Assembly (NCBI GenBank): GCA_030544685.1
Contig: CP086683.1
Location: 5,394,001 to 5,458,000 of the forward strand
DNA: 64,000 nt
DNA from: Pseudomonas sp. B21_DOA
GTDB lineage: Bacteria > Pseudomonadota > Gammaproteobacteria > Pseudomonadales > Pseudomonadaceae
Direction of reading: 5' to 3'
Notes under the pieces: model-generated
The model's database searches: none
Told to the model about the DNA's origin: nothing
What the model saw: the letters and a program-made list of their open reading frames with translations, nothing else
In this document: positions 10,843 to 20,750 of the stretch, piece by piece
How positions within the stretch are numbered: position 1 is the first letter of the stretch
Layout: each line of letters opens with the position of its first letter
Made by a program: the position numbers and the translations under genes

Positions 10843-11616
10843 TTACTTGCCGTAGATATCGAAGGCGAAGTACTTGTCCTGGATTGCTTTGTATTTGCCG
10901 TTTTCGCGGATGGCCGCGATGGCCGTGTTGATCTTGTCTTTCAGGGCGTCGCCCTTGCGCACCGCGATACCTACGCCGTCACCGAAGTATTTGACGTCGG
11001 TGAAGGCCGGGCCAACGAACGCGAAGCCTTTGCCGGCGTCGGTTTTCAGGAAACCGTCGTCGAGCAGGGTAGCGTCAGCCACGGTACCGTCCAGGCGACC
11101 GGCAGCCACGTCGAGGTAGATTTCGTTCTGCGAGCCGTACGGCTTGATCTCGGCGCCCAGTGGAGCGAGAACTTCGCGGGCGAAACGCTCGTGGATCGAG
11201 CCACGCTGTACGCCGATGTTCTTGCCTTTCAGCTCAGCCAGACCCTCGCTGACCTGAGTGCCGGCCTTCATGACCAGACGCGCCGGGGTGTTGTAGTACT
11301 TGTTGGTGAAGTCGACCGACTTCTTGCGATCTTCGGTGATCGACATCGACGACAGGATCGCGTCGATCTTGCGCACTTTGAGAGCCGGGATCAGACCGTC
11401 GAACTCTTGCTCGACCCACACGCACTTGACCTTCATCTCTTCGCACAGCGCGTTGCCGATGTCGTAGTCGAAACCGACGATGCTGCCGTCCGGAGCTTTC
11501 GAAGCGAATGGAGGGTAAGCCGCTTCGATGCCGATCTTCACAGGTTTTTCGTCAGCGACGGCATTCAGCGACAGCACGGACAGTGCCAGGGCGCCAAGCA
11601 GCACAAGTTTCTTCAT
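10843..11616 (-). CDS. aotJ: Periplasmic arginine/ornithine-binding protein AotJ
   Basis: This 257-residue solute-binding protein has a signal peptide ([21 protein letters not shown], cleavage near ADE). The mature part begins [20 protein letters not shown], typical of the ArgT/HisJ cluster, with [32 protein letters not shown] and DGTVADATL motifs. It delivers arginine or ornithine to AotQM. The ATG at 11616 follows a GGAG ribosome site at the right spacing; an in-frame ATG at 11772 would precede the signal peptide and is rejected. First gene of the operon. Confidence 0.92.
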   Translation of the reverse strand: MKKLVLLGALALSVLSLNAVADEKPVKIGIEAAYPPFASKAPDGSIVGFDYDIGNALCEEMKVKCVWVEQEFDGLIPALKVRKIDAILSSMSITEDRKKSVDFTNKYYNTPARLVMKAGTQVSEGLAELKGKNIGVQRGSIHERFAREVLAPLGAEIKPYGSQNEIYLDVAAGRLDGTVADATLLDDGFLKTDAGKGFAFVGPAFTDVKYFGDGVGIAVRKGDALKDKINTAIAAIRENGKYKAIQDKYFAFDIYGK

Positions 11617-11797
11617 CTTGGGACTCCATCGGTAAAGGGCAAAAACGGCAGAGTGAGCGACAGCCCAATATGCGAATGGGTGAATCGGAAATCGGTTGCG
11701 CATCGGCGGGAAATTTCCCATTGAAACCGCAGGCGATTTCAACGTCGGCCACGATGAGCGAGTGATCGGCATTCTAACGACAGGCCCGAAGCCGATA

Positions 11798-11813
11798 TTT
11801 CTTCAATGCGACA
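11798..11813 (-). promoter_or_regulatory. Candidate ArgR-binding half-site upstream of aotJ
   Basis: On the minus strand the sequence reads TGTCGC, 8 bases, AA, matching the recalled P. aeruginosa ArgR half-site consensus. A second TGTCGT lies 31 bases further on instead of the expected 21. The site is about 185 bases before the aotJ start. Confidence 0.35.
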
Positions 11814-12157
11814 ACTAATTACAGATGCACCGAGAAAGCGGTTTGAGCTCATTGACAGCTCTGCAATTTCATGCAAGAGCGAAAGACAGTGAACCGATAC
11901 ATATTGCAAGTTGCGGGCCCATTATTCGCAAACCCTTCTAATCCGGCAAGCGCAGCGTTGTGTCTTATTTTTCAGCGGTGGTTTTGAGGCTCTGGAATGG
12001 GGCGTTGCGTTTCCCTTCGCCCCGTTGCGGGGCAGGCGGTTACACATTGGGTTGTGGTGGGTAACAGCGGGAAAGGTCCTGCGGTGCAGGTCGATAATTA
12101 TTGGTTGGCCAAATGATCGTTCCCACGAGGGACTACACCGGAGTCTGACAAATTGCC

Positions 12158-12249
12158 TTCGCTGGCAAGCCAGCTCCCACAGGGATTTGTGCCGGAACCG
12201 AAATCTGCAATACACCACAAAACCTGTGGGAGCTGGCTTGCCAGCGATG
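12158..12249. repeat. REPIN, CTGGCTTGCCAG subfamily
   Basis: Arms GCTGGCAAGCCAGCTCCCAC (12161-12180) and its inverse (12226-12245) flank a spacer of about 45 bases. It is the GTGGGAGCTGGCTTGCCAGC variant of the REP family. Confidence 0.85.
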
Positions 12250-12282
12250 AGGCCAGCCCTACCAACACAAAACCAGCAGACA

Positions 12283-12321
12283 CAAAAAAGCCCTGTCCGG
12301 CATACACCGAACAGGGCTTTT
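12283..12321 (-). terminator. Rho-independent terminator of acsA
   Basis: An AGCCCTGT/ACAGGGCT stem with a 14-base loop is flanked by an A-run and a T-run, so it could work in both directions. It lies 20 bases after the acsA stop. Confidence 0.8.
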
Positions 12322-12340
12322 CAGCACATCAAACCGCTAC

Positions 12341-14296
<1,956 letters not shown>

Positions 14297-14717
14297 CTTT
14301 CCTACCTCGGTGTAATAGTTGTTTTTGTATGACCCCGTTGTAGCCGGGTGGGGCCCATAGAACCATTCGACGATGGTAGTAACAAGCCCCTACAAAATGT
14401 CCGCATTCCATGTGGGAGCTGGCTTGCCAGCGATGCAGTCAACGCGATCCGTCAGGCAAACCCATCCGGCCAGACACCAAGACCTGAATCGATTGTTACC
14501 AAATCTATCAAAAGTGTTTATCAAAACCGCCCCTGTTTACCGACACCCCACCGCCCTAAAATTCACCTCGCCAACAAGGCAACCGCGATTAACAACGTTA
14601 CAGCCCCCACGAAGGCCGTTAATCCAGCTCTCCAAGTAACGCATCAACTACTCAAGCTCCACACGCAACCCTAAAAGGTTGCGTGACCCCACTCGACCTC
14701 AAAAAGGTGAATTAGAA
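14297..14717. other. Intergenic region acsA-DUF2790 gene (421 bases)
   Basis: It contains the divergent upstream regions of acsA and of the small gene at 14718, and one solitary REP at 14411-14434. The short open frames here look non-coding. Confidence 0.5.
14411..14434. repeat. Solitary REP sequence
   Basis: A single GTGGGAGCTGGCTTGCCAGC arm without an inverted partner, upstream of acsA. Confidence 0.8.
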
Positions 14718-14978
14718 ATGAAAGCTTTATTGGTTCTGGCCCTCAGCAGTCTGTGCGCAACCGCCATGGCAGACGAGGTCCCGACTGATGTCGCACAGCA
14801 ACAACCGGTCATCGAGGAATACACTTACTCCACACATCTGGACATCGCCAAAGTTGTATCGATGAGCGAAATTCCAAATGTCTGCGAAGTTGTACCGGCA
14901 AAAATGGAATACGACGACTCCAAAGGCCAACGCCACATCCTGCGCTACAGCATCATGGGCAACGGCTGCACGAACTGA
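14718..14978 (+). CDS. Small secreted DUF2790-family protein
   Basis: This 86-residue protein has a clear signal peptide (MKALLVLALSSLCATAMA, then DEVP). The mature part contains HLDIAKVVSMSEIPNVCEVV, followed by a D-SKGQRHILRYSIMGNGC end, the pattern of DUF2790, a short periplasmic family common in Pseudomonas. Function is unknown. Two cysteines could form a disulphide. The ATG at 14718 directly precedes the signal peptide and follows AAGGTGA; an upstream in-frame start at 14679 would add a non-signal leader and is rejected. Confidence 0.8.
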   Translation: MKALLVLALSSLCATAMADEVPTDVAQQQPVIEEYTYSTHLDIAKVVSMSEIPNVCEVVPAKMEYDDSKGQRHILRYSIMGNGCTN

Positions 14979-15084
14979 ATCAGACTGCACCGAATCGGAT
15001 CGCTCAGCGCTACATTGAGGGTCGATTCCAGCCCGGCTTCGGTCGGGCTCAGTTGTGTCTGGAGCCGCGAAAAAGGCTTGCAAA

Positions 15085-15100
15085 ACACTAGATATAGTGA
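15085..15100. promoter_or_regulatory. Candidate NrdR box
   Basis: ACACTAGATATAGTGA matches the NrdR consensus ACACWATATNTWGTGT at 14 of 16 positions. NrdR represses ribonucleotide reductase genes and usually binds two such boxes; only one is clear here, about 430 bases before nrdB. Confidence 0.55.
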
Positions 15101-15279
15101 AAAACGCACTTTTCTGGCTATTTTTTAAACAAAAAACCACCTGCCAAAAAATTAACGAAAAAAAATCTGCTCGGGTCGATTCCGCGCAAAGCCCTGTAAT
15201 CCCTCGGTCGGACCGAAATCCACCCCTCCTCGGCCTCGCCATGAGCCGATTCGCCGCACCACGCCGGTAAAAATTTCCC

Positions 15280-15285
15280 TATAAT
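15280..15285 (+). promoter_or_regulatory. Possible -10 element for nrdB
   Basis: A perfect TATAAT lies 242 bases before the nrdB ATG. No good -35 hexamer is seen 16-18 bases upstream, so the call is tentative. Confidence 0.3.
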
Positions 15286-15461
15286 GCCGCCCTATACGGG
15301 TCAGCAATATTCCCTTACAGGGAGCAAAAGCCATTCTGAAGCCCCGCAACAGCGCCAGACGCTGATTGCGCCCATCAGAGGCTCTCGGAACCCGTCAAAA
15401 TTTCTGTTATTTGCCTGCGTGCAGCGCTGCAAAAAACGACATCCAACGCGGCTTGTTTGGC

Positions 15462-15494
15462 CGTGTGAAAAACCAACCCATCAGGTTTCACACG
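15462..15494 (+). promoter_or_regulatory. Leader hairpin upstream of nrdB
   Basis: CGTGTGAAA and TTTCACACG form a perfect 9-bp stem with a 15-base loop, 32 bases before the nrdB start. It has no T-run, so it is more likely an mRNA leader structure or a protein site than a terminator. Confidence 0.4.
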
Positions 15495-15526
15495 GGCACA
15501 AGCCCTCACGCAGGAGACGACACGTC

Positions 15527-16775
15527 ATGCTGAGCTGGGACGAATTCGATAAAGAAGACAGTGAAGTCGCAACCGTGAAAGGCGCCAACGCCGGCCACGC
15601 AAGCGAAGCCAACATGGACCGCCTCGACAACGCTGGCGGCGCCGCCGCGCTGGAAGCCCGCGCCGTCACCGCCGACGACTCGGCCGCCGTGGCCCGCGCC
15701 AAGGCTGCACTGAACTCCTCGACGTCGCCGAAGGCCTCGCCGAACTCGAAGGCGCCTCCGCCCGTGTCGCCGTTGACGAAAAGCGCATGATCAACTGCCG
15801 CGCCGACCTCAACCAACTCGTACCATTCAAGTACGACTGGGCTTGGCAGAAGTACCTGGACGGTTGCGCAAACCACTGGATGCCGCAAGAAGTCAACATG
15901 ACCGCCGACATCGCCCTCTGGAAAAACCCGGAAGGCCTGACCGACGACGAGCGCCGCATCGTCATGCGCAACCTCGGCTTCTTCTCCACCGCCGACTCCT
16001 GGTTGCCAACAACCTGGTCCTGGCCGTGTACCGCCTGATCACCAACCCGGAATGCCGCCAGTACATCCTGCGCCAGGCTTTCGAAGAGGCGATTCACACC
16101 CACGCCTACCAGTACTGCATCGAATCGCTGGCCATGGATGAAGGCGAAATCTTCAACATGTACCACGAGATCCCATCGGTCGCGAAAAAAGCAGCCTGGG
16201 GCCTGAAGTACACCCGTTCGATCTCCGATCCGAAGTTCGAAACCGGCACCCCGGAAACCGACAAAGAGTTGCTGCGCAACCTGATCGCCTACTACTGCGT
16301 TCTGGAAGGCATCTTCTTCTACTGCGGCTTCACCCAGATCCTCTCCATGGGCCGCCGCAACAAAATGACCGGCGTCGCCGAGCAGTTCCAATACATCCTG
16401 CGCGACGAATCCATGCACCTGAACTTCGGCATCGACGTGATCAACCAGATCAAAATCGAAAACCCACACCTGTGGGATGCCGAAATGAAGGAAGAAGCGA
16501 CCCAGATGATCCTGCAGGGCACCCAGTTGGAGATCGAATACGCCCGCGACACCATGCCTCGCGGCGTACTGGGCATGAACGCGGCGATGATGGAGGATTA
16601 TCTGAAGTTCATCGCTAACCGTCGTTTGTCGCAGATTGGTTTGAAGGAAGAGTATCCAGGGACTACGAATCCGTTCCCTTGGATGAGCGAGATTATGGAC
16701 TTGAAGAAAGAGAAGAATTTCTTTGAGACTCGGGTTATTGAGTATCAGACTGGTGGGGCGTTGAGCTGGGATTGA
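15527..16775 (+). CDS. nrdB: Class Ia ribonucleoside-diphosphate reductase beta subunit (two frame breaks)
   Basis: NrdB carries the di-iron tyrosyl radical that drives reduction of ribonucleotides by NrdA. The sequence shows EAIHTHAY (Glu and His iron ligands, then the radical tyrosine) and [10 protein letters not shown] (second-helix Glu/His ligands). The start [11 protein letters not shown] follows AGGAG at 15512. The frame breaks twice, at CC 15717-15718 and CC 15998-15999. In both places the protein (ALNSLDVAEG and TADSLVANN) is restored by making CC into CCC, giving the normal 416 residues. As this gene is expected to be essential, sequencing error is more likely than mutation. nrdA is not next to it in this window. 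A 13-bp terminator follows. Confidence 0.93.
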
Positions 16776-16780
16776 TTGAT

Positions 16781-16813
16781 ATGGCCCTGCTGCTCCAATT
16801 GCAGCAGGGCCAT
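16781..16813 (+). terminator. nrdB terminator
   Basis: A perfect 13-bp stem (ATGGCCCTGCTGC/GCAGCAGGGCCAT, 7-base loop) begins 5 bases after the nrdB stop and is followed by AAAATATC; the T-run is weak but the stem is very strong. Confidence 0.75.
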
Positions 16814-16855
16814 AAAAATATCAAAAGGCTGTTATTCAGAAGGCAGAAACAAGAA

Positions 16856-16889
16856 ACCCGCAGCAATCGCGCCAACGATTGCTGCGGGT
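16856..16889 (-). terminator. Strong intergenic hairpin, terminator-like on the minus strand
   Basis: ACCCGCAGCAATCG and CGATTGCTGCGGGT form a perfect 14-bp stem with a 6-base loop. Read on the minus strand it is followed by TTTCTTGTTTCTG, as in an intrinsic terminator, but no minus-strand gene lies upstream of it. It may end an unannotated small RNA. Confidence 0.4.
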
Positions 16890-17030
16890 CTTGACCGCAC
16901 CATTGAACAGAAGCCCGAGGGTGCGGGCCGTGACTGGAAGAACTCAGATCACGATGCATTGGGAAAATGCGCGACGTGATTATAGACATCTTTCGGACGG
17001 TTACAACGGCCTCACGTCGGAGAATTCGTC

Positions 17031-17159
17031 ATGAACGATTATCCGGTGGCACCGCCAGGATACAGAGCTGTTTTCTGTATGAGTTTCAAGCACTGGCGTA
17101 GCGGAAAAGACGTCGTTCGCAAAGACGGGCGTCCTTTCTGTTTTTTTGTGAAAGCCTAA
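17031..17159 (+). CDS. 42-residue conserved-looking small protein
   Basis: The frame encodes MNDYPVAPPGYRAVFC, then a KHWRSGKDVVRKDGRPFCFF core, ending VKA. It is preceded by GGAGAATTCGTC, a good ribosome site. Basic, aromatic-rich, two cysteines, no signal peptide. It resembles short Pseudomonas hypothetical proteins with a PPGYR-VFC...KDGRPF pattern, of unknown function. The next gene (17212) has the same GAGAATTC leader just before its ATG, so the two may be co-expressed. Confidence 0.55.
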   Translation: MNDYPVAPPGYRAVFCMSFKHWRSGKDVVRKDGRPFCFFVKA

Positions 17160-17211
17160 CCGTGCGGGACAGGCAACTGTCCCGTTCTATAATCACGTAC
17201 AGAGAATTCCT

Positions 17212-17478
17212 ATGAAGCAGACAATTATTGATGCAATCAGTAACTATCAAGTTTTAACGTTCACATACAGCGGTATTCCACGGGTAGTTGAACCGCATGC
17301 CGTTGGTCTTTCTCGCACTGGAAAAGAAGTAATCCGTTGCTTTCAAACCCATGGCGGCCATGTAACTCCAGGCCACGAATGGGATCTGTGCGAGCTCAAT
17401 AAAATATCAGACCTGAAAACATCTGGCGCTACGTTCCATACTCCTCGACCAGGTTATCGTCGGGGGATAGCCACATGA
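17212..17478 (+). CDS. Small WYL-domain-like protein
   Basis: This 88-residue protein (IIDAISNYQVLTFTYSGIPR, then VVEPHAVGLSRTGKEVIRCF) matches the first half of the WYL domain, a ligand- or nucleic-acid-sensing fold found in regulators of defence genes. There is no attached helix-turn-helix. It lies 52 bases after the 42-codon gene and is followed by a terminator. The base composition looks more AT-rich than its neighbours, which fits acquired DNA. Role inferred only: sensing or regulation. Confidence 0.65.
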   Translation: MKQTIIDAISNYQVLTFTYSGIPRVVEPHAVGLSRTGKEVIRCFQTHGGHVTPGHEWDLCELNKISDLKTSGATFHTPRPGYRRGIAT

Positions 17479-17514
17479 CTCATATTTTCGCGGAGCTCTG
17501 ACGTTTCAAGTAAA

Positions 17515-17545
17515 GAAAAAAGCCCTGATCTGATCAGGGCTTTTA
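17515..17545 (+). terminator. Terminator after the WYL-like gene
   Basis: AGCCCTGAT/ATCAGGGCT stem with a 3-base loop between an A-run and TTTT, 37 bases after the stop. Confidence 0.8.
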
Positions 17546-17754
17546 AATTTCCTGAAAAATAATTACATCCCTACATCAGCGCTCTAAATCTCCTACAGCA
17601 CTTACAGCCGCTTCCCATTGAAGCCTGATACGAGCACTACTAAGCTCTAGCGCAGGTGCCTAAGAAACGCCCAACGTAGAAAGCTCGATCAGTGACACAG
17701 ACGCGTAATTCGCCGGTGACAACTGCTCTGCTCGTTGGGATTTCTTAAGTCCGC

Positions 17755-17795
17755 TCTACGTTGGGGTCAGGCCCGCCCAAAATCCATAACGTAGA
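17755..17795 (+). promoter_or_regulatory. Inverted repeat, possible operator of the BRO-N gene
   Basis: TCTACGTT (17755-17762) and its inverse AACGTAGA (17788-17795) flank 25 bases immediately before the ATG at 17806; a third copy is at 17673-17680. The placement fits autoregulation by a phage-type DNA-binding protein. Confidence 0.4.
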
Positions 17796-17805
17796 GGTCA
17801 TAGAT

Positions 17806-18339
17806 ATGTCGGATCCATGCTCGGTAACTGTTTTCTCTCGCCACAATCTTTTTCTGCATGGCCTTCTATTAGAGAACCAGCCATGGTTCTCCGCCCGCGA
17901 TGTCGGCCGCTTGATGGGTTTCCATCTGAATGAACGGGTGGTCAACAAGCTAGATAGCGACCAGCGCCGCGTTATGTGGATTGAGTACTTTCGAGAACCT
18001 GAACAGCATCTGATGCTCAGTGAGTCTGGGGTTTATGCGCTGTTGGTCTATCACTACGTTCCGGGAAATCGGTTATTGCGTGAATGGCTCACCAACGAGG
18101 TCGTGCCGACCTTGCGTGACGCTGCGGATTCAGGAGATTCAAATCGGCCAATGTTGAGCTTGTTGGATTGGCCGGAGATGTCGTTGAGTTTGCTGCATTG
18201 GCAGGATGAGGGCTGGATTCGGCTACGGGATATGCCGCACCTGTTAAATGATCAGACGCAGCGGAGAGCAACTACGATTCGACCTTGGTGGCGACGAGTT
18301 GCTCAGGCGTTCCAATCTTCGAAGCGCTCAATGGGCTAG
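17806..18339 (+). CDS. BRO-N (phage antirepressor-type) domain protein
   Basis: This 177-residue protein has an N-terminal BRO-N domain: VTVFSRHNLFLHGLLLENQ, WFSARDVGRLMGFHL, VNKLDSDQRR and SESGVYALLVYHYVPGNRLL, then WLTNEVVPTLRD. BRO-N proteins are phage antirepressors or DNA-binding regulators. The C-terminal ~70 residues (DWPEMSLSLLHWQDEGWIRL) match no domain I recognise. The ATG at 17806 follows AGAGGT; an upstream TTG at 17761 is less likely. No other phage gene is nearby, so it is a stand-alone acquired gene. Confidence 0.7.
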   Translation: MSDPCSVTVFSRHNLFLHGLLLENQPWFSARDVGRLMGFHLNERVVNKLDSDQRRVMWIEYFREPEQHLMLSESGVYALLVYHYVPGNRLLREWLTNEVVPTLRDAADSGDSNRPMLSLLDWPEMSLSLLHWQDEGWIRLRDMPHLLNDQTQRRATTIRPWWRRVAQAFQSSKRSMG

Positions 18340-18475
18340 GTGACGTGTTTATAGGAGCACTTTCGAGCCCCACGACTCTTCATAAGCAGTTCATGACAGC
18401 CATTCAATATCGACCGAGGGTTCGCACCCTCGGCGATCGTATGGGTAGGAAAAAGAACAACCGTGATTGGAATAT

Positions 18476-19571
18476 TCAACCTTCAATTGCTTCCAACCGA
18501 AGCTTCAATCTCTGATTCACCAATGCGCCATGCACCCCAGAATGAATTTCCCGGTGACAACTTGGACATACAGCTGCCACATACCGTGGGTGGTCTAAAC
18601 CACCATCGGAGAGCCTATTCACATGATGAGGTTCTAAATAGGGTATGCCATCTTTCTTCAAGAATGGAGCAGGCATCTCACAGCTTTCGCATATTCCCTG
18701 AGCACGCATCAATACGTAGAACGAGACCTTCCGGCTACGCTGATAAATCTTACGGGGGCGGATTGTCCGAATCCATCACTGCTAAGCTTACACGCAGCCA
18801 CCGCGACCAGCCGCGCAGCAGCCAGAGACTCGGGAAGGTCAGCCTTGTCCTCGTACTCGTCACCAACTTCAATCGTTCCGCCAGAAATACCGACTGGGAC
18901 TAGTCGAAAAACAATAGCCGCACGATCCTGGCCAGTTACATCAGGTTGAATCCGCGTGAACATATCTGCACAAGAAAATTCACCTACATAAGCGCAGCCT
19001 TTACCTTTGCCGAGTGACTTAAACAAATGCAGTGCTCGGCCGTCCACGGCATGCTCAGCAATGGCGCGGTTGCCACGAGTCAAAGTCATCGCACCTCGCT
19101 GTCCTTCACCCGTGTAAAGGTATGCGCCGTCGTCCCAACGATCTGCATAACCGTATTGTTCACCGCTATCGCCAGTAAACAAAAAAATCACTGGATAGAT
19201 AGCTGACGCTGCAATGCCACTTTGGCGACTACCACCGAACGGCCCATTGATTTCAGTTTTTCGGTCATAAACAACCCCTGGCGTGAACTGCAACAAAAGC
19301 TCACCTTCTTCACGAGGTAACTCCACAATAGTGAAGCCTCGCTTCTTAAGGTAACTGTTGGTCGGATGCCCACCCGAAAAATCGCCTACCGCAACGCCAG
19401 TCGCCAAAGAGACAATTTTCTTCGCTGGATACAGGACCCCGCCCGCTTCAATGGCATAACGATGCGATTGGTTTTTTCCCAGCCTTGCCACTCAGGCCTA
19501 CTCCGAAATTTGTGATCAAACTCCAGCATCGCGTTGCCTATTCGTTCCTTCGAGACCGCTTTGATCACCAT
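18476..19571 (-). CDS. McrA-like HNH endonuclease, probably modification-dependent (two frame breaks)
   Basis: The restored protein has 365 residues. The middle (VYDRKTEINGPFGGSRQSGI, FLFTGDSGEQYGY, YTGEGQRGAMTLTRGNRAI) resembles the SRA-like modified-base-binding region of ScoMcrA-type enzymes. The C-terminus has an HNH nuclease with zinc cysteines: CESC, then YLEPHHVNRLSDGG, then CPSCHREIH. Such enzymes cut DNA carrying modified bases (type IV-like restriction). Frame breaks are the T-run at 19472-19477 (one base short, restoring GWEKNQSHRYAIE) and the G-run at 18754-18758 (restoring SAPRKIYQRSRKVSFYVLMR). The start is the ATG at 19571. It converges with the BRO-N gene. Probable defence gene. 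Confidence 0.75.
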
Positions 19572-19761
19572 GAGTGCCGCCCTTTGTAGTCAATGGCTGT
19601 AGGAAAATTCCTATAGTCGCCAAACTCCAAAAGGGTTTCAATACATGACAGAGCAAAGAGCCACTATTTCCAGGCGTTGCCTTTAATATCGGCGTGCTCC
19701 CCACCTGACTCGTTTACTCGTCTTAACGCGCCATCTTCTCCTCAAGGATCCGAGCCCCACC

Positions 19762-20747
19762 ATGAAATTCGATCTCGCCTACTGCCTCAGCCTCGACGAC
19801 AAGTTGTCGATCTATGACGTTCGCGATCTCAATTTCGATGAGACGGTGGCGTTTGACTCGGCGAAGGAACACTTCCAGTGCCCCAATGATGCCTGTCGCT
19901 CGGCGTTCGAGGCTTCCAATGAGTTGGGTACGTTTAACGCCAAGAACGTGAATTACGTGCGTACGCCGCACTTCAAGAATCTGCCCACGACGCAGCATGT
20001 GGCGGGTTGTCCGTATGCGAGTTTGAAGGCGTCGGCGTCTGGCGTTGAGACGGCGGATGGCGAGGTGGATGACGGGCGTGAGGAGCATTTCCCATCGGAG
20101 TTATTGCTGACCCGGCGTGAGTATGTGCGCAAGCCTGTCGCGCCAGCGGGGCGGCGGATGTGTTGCGGGATGATCCGGTGCGGGTGACGGCGGAGAGTGG
20201 TAAAGAGTCGGTGGGTCGTGAGTCGGCGCCGGACAAGACCAGTGTGTTTGCGCATCCGGTGGAGTGTTTTGTTTCGAACTTCGCCGACAAGGAGTTGCTC
20301 AAGCGGATGCCGTTGAAGGTCGGCGAGCATACGGCGCCGTACAGTTCGTTCTTCAAGAAGATCGAGTATCTGACGGACAACAAGGGGCTGATCTACTGGG
20401 GGCGGATCAAGAAGATCGAGGACTTCCACAGTGCCAGTTTTCGGATCGATTTCGAGGACAAGGTCTGGTTCAAGAAGCCCGAGGACAGCAAGAAGAAGCC
20501 GTATCCGGTCAGCGTTTATCTGAACAAGAAGCTGATCGACAACTACCGCAAGCGCAAGGCGTTTCTGGAGGAGATCAAGCACGCGGTGGATAGCGACAAG
20601 GCGTTGTTCTGTTTCTTCTATGGGGTGACGCCGGAGTTGAAGCAGGTACCCGGCAAGAAGAACCCCGAAAAGCCTTTCGAGGTCTTCAATGCCAATATCG
20701 AGAACCTGGATCACTTCATTATTCGTGAAGCGCCGGGGTTGGAGTGA
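19762..20747 (+). CDS. Unknown zinc-motif protein (one frame break)
   Basis: With the G-run at 20148-20151 lengthened by one base the two halves join (APAGAADVLRDDPVRV) into 328 residues. The N-terminal third has cysteine/histidine pairs (FQCPNDACRSAF, HFKNLPTTQHVAGCPY) that look like a small zinc module, vaguely similar to the start of CoiA-like proteins. The C-terminal part (FADKELLKRMPLKVGEHT, FKKIEYLTDNKGLIYWGRI) is lysine- and aromatic-rich and unrecognised. No membrane segment or signal peptide. It lies divergent to the McrA-like gene with 190 bases between them, so a shared role in the same accessory unit is possible but unproven. Confidence 0.65.
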
Positions 20748-20750
20748 TGG

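Larger units (their letters stand above)
11617..12340. other. Intergenic region aotJ-acsA (724 bases)
   Basis: It holds the aotJ promoter region with a candidate ArgR half-site (11798-11813), a truncated copy of the GATCGTTCCCACG palindromic element (about 12114-12130), a REPIN (12158-12249) and the acsA terminator (12283-12321). No gene with coding-like composition was seen on either strand. Confidence 0.6.
14979..15526. other. Intergenic leader of nrdB (548 bases), no nrdA
   Basis: It holds a hairpin without T-run (AGCCCG/CGGGCT, 15030-15049), an NrdR-like box (15085-15100), a TATAAT (15280-15285) and a 9-bp hairpin (15462-15494) before the nrdB ribosome site. No trace of nrdA coding sequence was recognised. 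Confidence 0.6.
17479..17805. other. Intergenic region before the BRO-N gene (327 bases)
   Basis: It contains the terminator of the WYL-like gene and three copies of AACGTAGA/TCTACGTT (17673-17680, 17755-17762, 17788-17795) before the BRO-N gene. No coding sequence seen. Confidence 0.5.

Noticed and set aside
15030..15049. Hairpin after the DUF2790 gene as a terminator
   Set aside because: The 6-bp stem has no following T-run and may be a chance palindrome.
15284..16775. nrdB and other broken genes read as true pseudogenes
   Set aside because: Every break is in a short run and is cured by one base (two in alaC); genes that are normally required are affected too, so sequencing error is the simpler explanation.
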